NCBI RefSeq assembly: GCF_001636295.1
Contig: NZ_CP014209.1
Span: 3,410,001-3,474,000 of the forward strand
DNA: 64,000 nucleotides
DNA from: Isoptericola dokdonensis DS-3
GTDB taxonomy: Bacteria > Actinomycetota > Actinomycetes > Actinomycetales > Cellulomonadaceae
Direction of reading: 5' to 3'
In this document: positions 46,315 through 54,264 of the stretch, in pieces
How the letters are laid out: the number at the start of each line of letters is the position of its first letter
Numbering within the stretch: position 1 is the first letter of the stretch
Notes under the pieces: model-generated
Seen by the model: only the letters and a program-made list of their open reading frames with translations
What the model was told of the DNA's origin: nothing
Database searches by the model: none
Translations under genes and position numbers: made by a program

Positions 46315-46572
46315 TATACTCGACCGGTTGCCTCGGCGAGGGACGTCTGACGGGCACCGGTCCAGCAGGACGGTGCGCACCGCACGCTCGGTCCGTCGGA
46401 CGTCCGTGATCGACTGGGCGGCTGCTGGTGCTGCACGTCAGCACCGCGGCGTCCACGGTCAGTCCGTCACACGTCCCACGCCGACGCAGCCGCCCGTCCG
46501 CCGGTCCCCGCGCGGACAGTCGACGGCTCCCTCTGGTCGTCGGCACCATCGACTTCCGCAGGAGTGATCCAC
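46315..46572 (+). promoter_or_regulatory. rplY: rplY promoter and long leader
   Basis: TATACT at 46315-46320 is the best -10 match in this stretch; no clear -35 is seen. Transcription from it would give a leader of about 245 nt before the GTG at 46573. The leader contains a GGTGCTG/CAGCACC hairpin (46428-46446) and other GC-rich stems but no convincing open reading frame. Ribosomal protein genes are often autoregulated through such leaders, so it may be structured RNA. Confidence 0.45.
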
Positions 46573-47175
46573 GTGTCCGAGATCAAGCTCACCGCCGAGA
46601 CCCGCACCGAGTTCGGCAAGGGTGCCGCCCGCCGCATCCGCCGCGCGAACAACATCCCCGCGGTCCTGTACGGCCACGGCGCGGACCCGGTCCACCTCAC
46701 CCTCCCGGGCCACCAGACGATGCTCGCCGTGCGCCACACCAACGCGCTGCTCTCGCTCACCATCGGTGACCGCACCGAGCTCGCCGTCGTCAAGGACGTC
46801 CAGCGTCACCCGTGGCGTCCCGAGATCGAGCACATCGACCTGCTGCTCGTCCGCCAGGGCGAGAAGATCGCCGTCGACGTCGCCGTGCACGTCGTGGGCG
46901 AGTCCGCCCCGGGCACCATCCACCTGGTCGAGTCGCAGGTCCTGTCCGTCGAGGCTCCCGCCACGAGCATCCCCGAGTCGTTCGAGGTCTCCATCGAGGG
47001 CCGTCCGGCCGGCGACACCATCACGGCCGGCGACGTCGAGCTCCCCGAGGGCGTCACGCTGCTCACCGAGCCGGAGTACGCCGTCGTCCTCATCACCGAG
47101 CCGCGCGGCGAGGCGGCGGACGACGAGTCCGAGGCCTCGGCCGCCGAGTCCTCCTCCGAGGCCTCCGCCGAGTGA
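46573..47175 (+). CDS. rplY: 50S ribosomal protein L25/general stress protein Ctc
   Basis: 200 residues from the GTG at 46573, with AGGAG 7 nt upstream (an in-frame GTG at 46564 overlaps that site). The L25 domain is KLTAETRTEFGKGAARRIRRANNIPAVLYGHGADPVHLTLPGHQTML; the Ctc/TL5 C-terminal beta domain follows (about 100-180, GTIHLVESQVLSVEAPATSIPESFEVSIEG). An acidic Ser/Glu-rich tail ends the protein. It binds 5S rRNA. The rplY-pth pair is conserved. Confidence 0.95.
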   Translation: MSEIKLTAETRTEFGKGAARRIRRANNIPAVLYGHGADPVHLTLPGHQTMLAVRHTNALLSLTIGDRTELAVVKDVQRHPWRPEIEHIDLLLVRQGEKIAVDVAVHVVGESAPGTIHLVESQVLSVEAPATSIPESFEVSIEGRPAGDTITAGDVELPEGVTLLTEPEYAVVLITEPRGEAADDESEASAAESSSEASAE

Positions 47176-47211
47176 TCTGACGGTCTTCGCGGAGCACCCG
47201 CAGACCCAGCG

Positions 47212-47246
47212 ACGCCCGACGGCGGCCCCGAGCCGCCGTCGGGCGT
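47212..47246 (+). terminator. Terminator after rplY
   Basis: A perfect 15-bp stem (47212-47226 with 47232-47246) closes a five-base loop and is followed by TCT. It lies 36 nt after the rplY stop and 42 nt before pth, so pth is either expressed by read-through or has its own promoter. Confidence 0.8.
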
Positions 47247-47288
47247 TCTGCATGCCCGGCGCGACGCGCCCGATGGAAGGATGTGCCC

Positions 47289-47894
47289 ATGACCGACTCC
47301 CCGTGGCTCGTCGTCGGGCTCGGCAACCCCGGCCCGAAGTACGCCGGCAACCGCCACAACGTCGGCCAGATGGTCCTCGACGTCCTCGCCGGGCGCACGG
47401 GCGCCCGGTTCGCCCGCCACCCCCGCGCGCAGGCGATGGTCGCCGAGGCGCGCCTCGGCGTGCTGCCCGGCGGCGCCCCCGGACCGCGGGTCGTGCTCGC
47501 CAAGCCGTCGACCTACATGAACACGTCCGGCGGCCCCACGGCCGGGCTCGCGCAGTACTACGGCATCGACGCCGACCACGTGCTGGTGGTGCACGACGAG
47601 GTCGACATCCCCTTCGACACCATCAAGCTGAAGACCGGTGGCGGCGAGGGCGGCCACAACGGGCTGCGCGACATCTCCAAGGCCCTCGGCACGAAGGACT
47701 ACACCCGCGTGCGCGTCGGCGTCGGCCGCCCGCCGGGCCGGATGGACACCGCCGACCACGTCCTCAAGGACTTCTCGGCAGGCGAGCGCAAGGACCTGCC
47801 GATCCTCGTCGACGACGCCGCCGACGCCGTCGAGATGGTCCTGGTGGACGGGCTGCTGGCCGCCCAGGGCCGGTTCCACGCCGCGCGTCCCTGA
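47289..47894 (+). CDS. pth: Aminoacyl-tRNA hydrolase (peptidyl-tRNA hydrolase)
   Basis: 201 residues; the ATG at 47289 has GGAAGGA 7 nt upstream. It frees tRNA from peptidyl-tRNA dropped off the ribosome. Signatures: [25 protein letters not shown] with the catalytic His of [47 protein letters not shown] and [16 protein letters not shown]. The length is normal. In relatives mfd commonly follows; here a polysaccharide locus does. Confidence 0.96.
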   Translation: MTDSPWLVVGLGNPGPKYAGNRHNVGQMVLDVLAGRTGARFARHPRAQAMVAEARLGVLPGGAPGPRVVLAKPSTYMNTSGGPTAGLAQYYGIDADHVLVVHDEVDIPFDTIKLKTGGGEGGHNGLRDISKALGTKDYTRVRVGVGRPPGRMDTADHVLKDFSAGERKDLPILVDDAADAVEMVLVDGLLAAQGRFHAARP

Positions 47895-47944
47895 CCTGCG
47901 TCGACGCGGGAGCACGACAGGATCTCCGGCGCCCGGGGAGACAG

Positions 47945-48003
47945 ATTCACCCGGGTGAGATGGCCCCGGGCGCCCACCTGGCGCGGGCCCGCCGATCTAG
48001 GCT
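47945..48003 (+). promoter_or_regulatory. Promoter region of the first EPS operon with a palindromic TTCACCCG box
   Basis: TCACCCGGGTGA (47947-47958) is a perfect 12-bp palindrome within ATTCACCCGG (47945-47954), a 10-mer repeated before the GT2 gene at 58809-58818. A possible -10, TAGGCT (47998-48003), lies 40 nt further on. The TTG start at 48051 has AGGGAGGT 5 nt upstream. The rest of 47895-48050 shows nothing else. Confidence 0.45.
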
Positions 48004-48050
48004 GACGTGGCCGCCGCACTCGTGCGGCGTCGGGCGCAGGGAGGTCCACA

Positions 48051-49211
48051 TTGACTGACGGTGTCGTGCTCGCCCACGACTATGCGACACAGCGGGGCGG
48101 TGCGGAACGCGTCGCGCTCCTCCTGGCCGCGGCCTTCCCGTCCTCGCCCCTGCTCACCACCCTGTACGAGCCGGCGACGACGTTCCCCGAGTTCGCCGAC
48201 GTCGACGTCCGGCCCGCCGGGCTGAACCGCGTGGGCCCGCTGCGCCGGCACCATCGCGCGGCCCTGCCGTTCCTGGCCCGCGCGGTCGACTCGGTCCGGG
48301 TCGAGGCGGACGTGCTGCTCGCGAGCTCGACCGGCTGGGCGCACGGGTTCCGCGGGGCGCGACGCACGGTCGTCTACTGCCACGCCCCGGCCCGCTGGCT
48401 CTACCAGTCGGACCGCTACCTGGGTGCGCGCACGGGCGGCGGGATCGCCGACCGGGCTCGCGCGACCGTCGCCCGGGCGGCCCTCGCAGGGCTCGCGCCA
48501 CGCCTGCGGGCGTGGGACCGCCGGGCGGCCGCGCGGGCGGACGTCTACCTCGCCAACTCGACGGTCACCCGGGACGCGGTCCGTGCCGCCTACGGCATCG
48601 AGGCCGAGGTCGTGCCGCCGCCGCCCTGCCTGCTGCCCGCCGGCGAGGAGACCCCGCTGCTCGGGGTGCGGCCCGGATTCCTGCTGTGCGTCGCCCGGCT
48701 GCTGCCCTACAAGAACGTCGACGTCGTCGTCGGGGCGGCCGCGCGCGCCGGCCGGCACCTGGTCGTGGTGGGGGACGGGCCGGACCGCGCCCGGCTGGAG
48801 TCTGCCGCGGCCCGGCTGGCGCCGGGCCGGGTGACGTTCACCGGCCGGGTCGCCGACGGGACGCTGCGCTGGCTCTACCGGAACGCGGACCTGCTCGTCG
48901 CGGCGTCCTACGAGGACTACGGGTTGACGCCCCTCGAGGCCGGGGCCTTCGGCACGCCGGTCGTCGCGCTCCGCGACGGCGGCTACCTCGACACCGTCGC
49001 GGAGGGGGTCAACGGGGTCTTCTTCGACCACCCGCTGGCCGACGAGGTCGCCGCGGCGATCGACGTGGCGACCGCGGCCCCGTGGGACGCCGCCGCGGTC
49101 CGTGCGCACGTCGACCGGTTCGGGGCGGACAGGTTCGTGGCGCGACTGCAGACCGTGGTCGCGGAGCAGCAGGACGTCGCGTCCTCGACGCTGGAGGGGT
49201 CCGTCGCATGA
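48051..49211 (+). CDS. GT4 glycosyltransferase
   Basis: 386 residues from a TTG start, supported by a strong Shine-Dalgarno (AGGGAGGT) 5 nt upstream. The GT-B fold is shown by GVVLAHDYATQRGGAERVALLLAAAFP at the N-terminus and the nucleotide-sugar half LLCVARLLPYKNVDVVVGAA, VVVGDGPDRARLE, and the E(x7)E motif in ASYEDYGLTPLEAGAFGTPV. It probably adds one sugar to a lipid-linked repeat unit at the inner membrane face. It is the first gene of a coupled trio; its stop overlaps the next ATG by 4 nt. Confidence 0.92.
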   Translation: MTDGVVLAHDYATQRGGAERVALLLAAAFPSSPLLTTLYEPATTFPEFADVDVRPAGLNRVGPLRRHHRAALPFLARAVDSVRVEADVLLASSTGWAHGFRGARRTVVYCHAPARWLYQSDRYLGARTGGGIADRARATVARAALAGLAPRLRAWDRRAAARADVYLANSTVTRDAVRAAYGIEAEVVPPPPCLLPAGEETPLLGVRPGFLLCVARLLPYKNVDVVVGAAARAGRHLVVVGDGPDRARLESAAARLAPGRVTFTGRVADGTLRWLYRNADLLVAASYEDYGLTPLEAGAFGTPVVALRDGGYLDTVAEGVNGVFFDHPLADEVAAAIDVATAAPWDAAAVRAHVDRFGADRFVARLQTVVAEQQDVASSTLEGSVA

Positions 49212-50887
49212 CCGTGCGCGAGTTCCTCCGGACCGTGTGGTCCGGGAAGTACATCGTGGTGGCCTGCGTGCTCGTCGCCGTCGTCGGCGCCTGGCTGTAC
49301 GTGGACCGCCAGGGGACCCTCCTGGAGTCGGAGGCCGTCGTCAGCCTCGGCGTCGACGGCGACGGCGAGGTCACCATCGACGCCTCCGGCGGGGACGTGA
49401 CGGACCCGGAGGTGCTGGAGGCCGCGGCCGCGGCCCTCGGGGTGGACCCGGCCGACCTGCCCGAGATCTCGGGGGAGTCCGGCGAGGGCGGGGCGATCCG
49501 CGTGAGCGCGCGGTCGGCCGACCCGGAGGAGCTCCCCGAGACGGTGGACGCCGTCGCCGAGGCGTTCGCCGCGCACGTGTCCGCCCTGCGCGACCGGCAG
49601 GTCACCGAGCTGCAGGAGCAGCGCACCGGCTACGAGGAGAGCCTCAAGCCCGTGCAGGAGCGACTGTCGCGCGACCCGGAGGACCTGCTGGCCGGCGTCG
49701 AGCAGGAGACCATCGTCTCCGGGTTCGGAGGGCTGGCCAAGCAGATCGTCGAGCTGACCGCCATCACCACCCCCGCCGAGGTCACGCAGACGGCGAGCGC
49801 GCCGTCCGTGCCGGGCGTCGGGGCAGCCGCCGTGCTGCCGGTGGCCGCCCTCGCCGGCCTGGTGCTGGGTGTCGCGCTCGCCCTGGCCCGCCGCGGCCTC
49901 GACTTCCGGGTGCGCGACGCCGCCAACGCGAGCGCGCTCGCCGACGTCCCCGTCCTCGCCTCCCTGTTCGGGGTGCGCCAGGCGGACAAGACGTTCCGCC
50001 ACGGCGGGGTGCTCCCGGTCTCCAGCCGCGACGCGACCCCCTTCACGGAGTCGATCCGCGAGCTGCGCACCGCGGTGGGGATGGCGTCGGCCACCCCGCA
50101 GCGCGTCGTCGTCGTCACGGCGGCGGACCCGCGCCCGCCCCGCACCTTCATCACCGCGAACCTCGCCGCGTCGTTCGCGCTCTCCGGGCTGCGGACGATC
50201 GTCGTCTCCGGCGACCTGCGGCGCTCCAACCTCGACGAGTTCCTCCCCGGGCCGGACGGTGCCGCCGACTCCGGGACGGAGCCGCGCCCCACGCTGGTGG
50301 CCAACCTGGAGCTCGTGCGCATCTACGACGACACGCTCGACCCCGCCGACTACCTGGCGACCACCCAGGTCCGCGACCTCGTGGAGTCCCTGCGCGAGCG
50401 TGCCGACGTCGTGGTGATCGACGCCCCGCCCGCGCTGGCCGCGGCGGACGCCACCATCCTCGGTCGCTACGCCGACGGCGTCGTGCTCGTCGTGTCGGCC
50501 GGCAAGACGCCGCGTGGCGTCCTGGCCGAGGCGGCGACCCGGCTGCGGATCAACAACGTGCCCCTCATGGGCGTCGCGCTCGCCGGCGTCGCGAGCGACC
50601 GCCGCAAGCTGTACGCCACGACCTACGAGGCCGAGCACCCGGCGAACAAGGTCCGCCGGCTCATCCCGCGGTCCGGGGGCCGACGAGGTCCGCGGCACCA
50701 GCCGGCCCCGGCGCCGGCCGACCCCGTCCGTGCCGGCCAGCCGCGGCGGACCCCGGCATGGCCGGCGGTCCCGGCGGCGATCCCGCCCCGGTCCTCCGAG
50801 CCGGACCCCCGCGCCGTGCCGGCCGCGGTGCAGGGCGAGCCCGCGTCCTCCGGGTCGTCGGCGCAGCAGGGCACCGGCCAGGGGTGA
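49208..50887 (+). CDS. Wzz/CpsD-like polysaccharide co-polymerase with a degenerate ATPase domain
   Basis: 559 residues. A Wzz-type N-terminus (MTVREFLRTVWSGKYIVV, TM about 15-32), an extracytoplasmic helical region with coiled-coil character (about 115-185), a second TM (about 198-222), then a BY-kinase-like domain (about 270-480). The kinase Walker A, normally GEGKST, reads R-P-P-R-T-F at 309-314, so the essential Lys is Arg312. Walker A' (SGDLRRSNLDEF) and Walker B (VVVIDAPPALAAAD) remain. The C-terminus is Pro/Ala-rich without the usual tyrosine cluster. It probably sets chain length without tyrosine kinase activity. 4-nt overlaps link it to both neighbours. Confidence 0.87.
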   Translation: MTVREFLRTVWSGKYIVVACVLVAVVGAWLYVDRQGTLLESEAVVSLGVDGDGEVTIDASGGDVTDPEVLEAAAAALGVDPADLPEISGESGEGGAIRVSARSADPEELPETVDAVAEAFAAHVSALRDRQVTELQEQRTGYEESLKPVQERLSRDPEDLLAGVEQETIVSGFGGLAKQIVELTAITTPAEVTQTASAPSVPGVGAAAVLPVAALAGLVLGVALALARRGLDFRVRDAANASALADVPVLASLFGVRQADKTFRHGGVLPVSSRDATPFTESIRELRTAVGMASATPQRVVVVTAADPRPPRTFITANLAASFALSGLRTIVVSGDLRRSNLDEFLPGPDGAADSGTEPRPTLVANLELVRIYDDTLDPADYLATTQVRDLVESLRERADVVVIDAPPALAAADATILGRYADGVVLVVSAGKTPRGVLAEAATRLRINNVPLMGVALAGVASDRRKLYATTYEAEHPANKVRRLIPRSGGRRGPRHQPAPAPADPVRAGQPRRTPAWPAVPAAIPPRSSEPDPRAVPAAVQGEPASSGSSAQQGTGQG

Positions 50888-52068
50888 CGCTGCGCGTCGT
50901 CGTGCTCGACCACACCGCGCAGCCCAGCGGTGCCGAGCTCGCCCTGCTCCGCGTCGTCGAGGCCATGGACCGTGGCGTGCAGGTGCACGTCGTGCTGTTC
51001 GCGCCGGGGCCCCTAGTGGACCGGCTGCGGCACGCGGGGGCGACCGTGGAGGTCGTCCCGCTGGCGGCCCGGGTCGGGGGGCGCGGCCGGCACGAGCTGG
51101 GGCCGGGCTCACCGGGAGGACTGCTGCGCTCCCTGCTCACCCTCCTGGCGGCCGTGCCGTTCGAGCTGCGGCTCGCCCGGCGGCTGCGGCGGCTGCGCCC
51201 GGACGTCGTGCACGCGACGTCCCTGAAGGCCGACCTGCTCGGGGTGCTGCCCGCGGCCAGCGCCCGGCGGCCGCTGGTGTGGCACGTGCACGACCGGGTC
51301 GCCGACGACTACCTGCCCGCGCCGGTGGTCCGGGTGCTGCGCCGCGGCGCGCGGCACCTCCCGGCGGCGGTCGTGGCGAACTCGGACGCGACGGCCGCGA
51401 CGCTGCCGGGTGCGCGCGGTCTCACCGTGGTGCGCCCGGGCCTGGCGGCGGCGCAGGTCCGTGCCGCCCCGCGTCCGGAGCCCGCCGACGACGTCGTCGG
51501 GCTGGTGGGCCGGATCGGGCCGACCAAGGGGCAGCTGGAGCTCGTCCGGGCGGCCCCGGCGGTGCTGGCCGCGCACCCGGGGACCCGCTTCCGGTTCGTC
51601 GGGGCGCCGCTGTTCGGCGCCGAGGAGTACGCCCGGCAGGTGCGCTCGGAGGTCGACCGGCTCGGGCTCGCCGACGCCGTGGAGTGGACCGGGTTCGTCG
51701 ACGACGTCGCCGTGGAGCTCGACGCGCTGACGGTCTGCGTCCACGCGTCGCCGGTGCCGGAGCCGTACGGGCAGGTCGTCGCCGAGGCGCTGGCGCGCGG
51801 TGTCCCGGTGGTGGCCACGCGGGCCGGCGGGGTGCCCGAGATCCTCGAGCGGGCCGGCGACGACCCGGTGGGCGTGATGGTGCCGCCGGGGGACGTCGAG
51901 GCCCTCGCCCGGGCGGTCGTCGACGTCCTGACCGACCGGGAGGCGGCCGGGCGCCGGGCCGCGGCCGGGCACGCCCGTGCGGTGGCCGAGCTGGGCGTGG
52001 ACCGGACCGTGGACGGGCTGGTCAGCGTCTGGCGGCGGGTCGCAGGAGGTCGAGGGTCCCGGCCATGA
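50884..52068 (+). CDS. GT4 glycosyltransferase
   Basis: 394 residues from the GTG at 50884, overlapping the previous stop. The N-terminal half has VVLDHTAQPSGAELALLRVVEAMD and VVHATSLKADLLG; the C-terminal half VGLVGRIGPTKGQLELVRAAP and VCVHASPVPEPYGQVVAEALARGVPVVATRAGGVPEI, the GT4 E(x7)E region. It is the last gene of the plus-strand trio. Its last 47 nt (52022-52068) overlap the 3' end of the convergent minus-strand gene, a tail-to-tail coding overlap with no terminator between them. Confidence 0.91.
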   Translation: MTLRVVVLDHTAQPSGAELALLRVVEAMDRGVQVHVVLFAPGPLVDRLRHAGATVEVVPLAARVGGRGRHELGPGSPGGLLRSLLTLLAAVPFELRLARRLRRLRPDVVHATSLKADLLGVLPAASARRPLVWHVHDRVADDYLPAPVVRVLRRGARHLPAAVVANSDATAATLPGARGLTVVRPGLAAAQVRAAPRPEPADDVVGLVGRIGPTKGQLELVRAAPAVLAAHPGTRFRFVGAPLFGAEEYARQVRSEVDRLGLADAVEWTGFVDDVAVELDALTVCVHASPVPEPYGQVVAEALARGVPVVATRAGGVPEILERAGDDPVGVMVPPGDVEALARAVVDVLTDREAAGRRAAAGHARAVAELGVDRTVDGLVSVWRRVAGGRGSRP

Positions 52069-53206
52069 GCCGGGCCTGGTCGTCCCAGGTGGGCACGGTG
52101 GGGTCCGGGCTGGTGGCCCGGTGCGAGGCGACGAGGTCGGCGACCGCCGCGGGGAAGTCCGGGGCCGCCGCGACCACGAGCGGGGCGCCGCCGGACCGGC
52201 CGGTCGCCAGCTCGCGGAACCCGGCGACGGCGGTCGCCACGACGGGCCGCCCGACCACGCGGTACTCGTAGAGCTTGATCGGGTCGAGGCTGTCCGTGAA
52301 CGGGTCCACCACGTGCGGGACGAGCAGCACCGCGGCGTGCTGCAGGTAGGCGGGGACCTGGTCGAAGGGGCGGGGGCCCAGCATCACGACCCCGGCCTCG
52401 CGCAGCGCGTCCAGCCGTGCGGTGGTGAGGTCGACGACGGGGCCGACGAGGACCAGCGTGGCGGTGCCCGTGAGTCGCCGGGCGGTCGCGACGGCGACGT
52501 CGGTGTCGAACCGGTCGGGGTGCACGGTTCCCACGTACAGGGCGACCGGCCCGGCGGGGAGGTCGGCAGGGCGTGCGGCGGGGGCGAGGTACCGCTCGAC
52601 GTCCACCGCGTTGGTGACGAGGACGACGTCGGGGCGTCCGGCGTCCCGACGGGCGGGCCCCTTGGTCCGGACGAGTCCGGTCGAGCACACGGTGACCTGC
52701 TCGCAGCGCCCCAGGAGGAGCTCCTCGTCCTGCCGGACCCGGTCCGCCTCGGCGGCGTCGCGGTGGGCGGCGGCCCAGTCGTCGGTGACGTCGTACAGGG
52801 CGGGCCAGGTCGTCGTCCGCAGCATCCGCGCCCCGGAGGGGTCGTTGACCCACAGCAGCGGGTCGGTCATGCCGAGCCGGCGCGCGGCGCGGAGCACGGA
52901 CGCGGCGAGCCGGTCGTCGGCGCGGGGGTCGACGCGGCGGGGCAGCGGCTTGGTGGGCTCGTGCAGCCACAGGCGGGCGTCCTGGCCGACGCCCGGCAGG
53001 TCCGGTCCCGGCCGCAGCCCGCGGCCGAGCCGGGGACGGCGGCGGCGGCTCAGGGAGTGCAGCGGGTCGGCGGGCGGCTCGACGAAGAGGACCCGTTGCC
53101 CGGGCCGGTCCCGCAGCAGGCGGGCGACGAGGTGCTGGTTGCGTCGCCAGACGTCGTCCCAGGCCTCGAGCGAGATCACCACGAGGTCGGTCGGGGTCCC
53201 GCTCAT
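52022..53206 (-). CDS. Glycosyltransferase (GT4-like)
   Basis: 394 residues from the ATG at 53206. The start, TDLVVISLEAWDDVWRRNQHLVARLL, and VLFVEPPADPLHSL resemble teichuronic-acid/GumH-type transferases that begin with an Asp-rich acceptor loop. The C-terminal half (VALYVGTVHPDRFDTDVAVATA; VVMLGPRPFDQVPAYLQHAAVLLVPHVVDPFTDSLDPIKLYEYRVVGRPVVAT) is the GT4 nucleotide-sugar domain. It is the last gene of a five-gene minus-strand operon whose members all overlap by 4 nt. Its 3' end overlaps the convergent gene by 47 nt. Confidence 0.88.
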   Translation of the reverse strand: MSGTPTDLVVISLEAWDDVWRRNQHLVARLLRDRPGQRVLFVEPPADPLHSLSRRRRPRLGRGLRPGPDLPGVGQDARLWLHEPTKPLPRRVDPRADDRLAASVLRAARRLGMTDPLLWVNDPSGARMLRTTTWPALYDVTDDWAAAHRDAAEADRVRQDEELLLGRCEQVTVCSTGLVRTKGPARRDAGRPDVVLVTNAVDVERYLAPAARPADLPAGPVALYVGTVHPDRFDTDVAVATARRLTGTATLVLVGPVVDLTTARLDALREAGVVMLGPRPFDQVPAYLQHAAVLLVPHVVDPFTDSLDPIKLYEYRVVGRPVVATAVAGFRELATGRSGGAPLVVAAAPDFPAAVADLVASHRATSPDPTVPTWDDQARLMAGTLDLLRPAARR

Positions 53207-54264
53207 GCCACCTCGACCGCCCGTCGCGCGAGGACCTCGCGGTAGACCTGCTCGGTGCCGGCCGCGTGGGCCCGCGGCGAGAAGTGCTTCTGCTGGAGAC
53301 GGCGTCCCGCGACGGCGAGCTCGTCGCGGCGCGCCGGGTCGTGGGCCAGCCGGGCGAGCCGGGCCCCGGCGGCCTCGGCGTCCCCGGCGGGGAACAGCAG
53401 CTCGGGGGCGTCGAGCGCCCCGACGGTCTCGAGGTGCCCGCCCGCCGCGGACACGACGCCGGGCAGCCCCGCCGCCATCGCCTCCAGCACGCTGAGGCCC
53501 AGTCCTTCGATCCGGCAGGGCGCCAGCAGCAGCGCGGCGCGGTCCATGAGGGCGGGGACGTCGTCGCGGTGCCCCAGGAAGCGTGTCGTGGCACCCATCC
53601 CCAGCTCGGCGGCCAGGTCCCGCAGCATCTCGGTCTGCGAGCCCGCCCCGGCGAGCTCGAGGCGCCAGCCCTGCGCGGCCAGCCCGGACGCGGCGAAGGC
53701 GCGCAGGGCCACGTCGCCGTCCTTCTCGGGCTCGTGGCGCTGCACCACGAGGACGACGGCCTCGCGGTCCGCCGCGGCCGCGACCTCGGTGGGCCCGTCG
53801 GCGACGCCGGGGTGCACGACGGTCGCCGCGCCGTCGACGTGGGCGGCGACGTACCGGCTGATGGCGACCTGCGCGGCGACCTGGCGGCGGGCCACCGCGG
53901 CGACCGCGGGACCCGGGCGGCCGCTGCCCCGCGGCCCGGCGAAGTGGCGGGTGCTGACGACGGGGACCCGGCGCAGCGCCGGCCGCAGGGCCGCGGCGAG
54001 CGTCGCGGCGACCTCGGCCGCCGTCATGTGGACGTGCACGACGTCGCACCCCGGCCCCCAGGTCGCGAGGGCCCGGGCGACGTCGGCGGTGCGGCGGGCG
54101 GGCCGGTGCGCGACGTCCGGGCCGAGGACGCGTCGTACCGCGGCGGGGTCGCCCCCGACCACGAGCACCTCGTGGCCGTCGGCGGCCTGGGTGCGGGCGA
54201 GGTCGGCGACGTGCCGCTCGACGCCGGCGAAGCCGTCCGAGCGCACGGCGTGCAGGATCCTCAT
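53203..54264 (-). CDS. GT4 glycosyltransferase
   Basis: 353 residues from the ATG at 54264. MRILHAVRSDGFAGVERHVADLARTQAADGHEVLVVGGDP is a typical GT4 N-terminus, with DVVHVHMTAAEV; the C-terminal domain has VVLVVQRHEPEKDGDVALRAFA, LELAGAGSQTEML and APCRIEGLGLSVLEAMAAGLPGVVSAAGG, the E(x7)E motif. It is fourth in the minus-strand operon, with ATGA overlaps at both ends. The sugar specificity cannot be read from the sequence. Confidence 0.92.
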   Translation of the reverse strand: MRILHAVRSDGFAGVERHVADLARTQAADGHEVLVVGGDPAAVRRVLGPDVAHRPARRTADVARALATWGPGCDVVHVHMTAAEVAATLAAALRPALRRVPVVSTRHFAGPRGSGRPGPAVAAVARRQVAAQVAISRYVAAHVDGAATVVHPGVADGPTEVAAAADREAVVLVVQRHEPEKDGDVALRAFAASGLAAQGWRLELAGAGSQTEMLRDLAAELGMGATTRFLGHRDDVPALMDRAALLLAPCRIEGLGLSVLEAMAAGLPGVVSAAGGHLETVGALDAPELLFPAGDAEAAGARLARLAHDPARRDELAVAGRRLQQKHFSPRAHAAGTEQVYREVLARRAVEVA

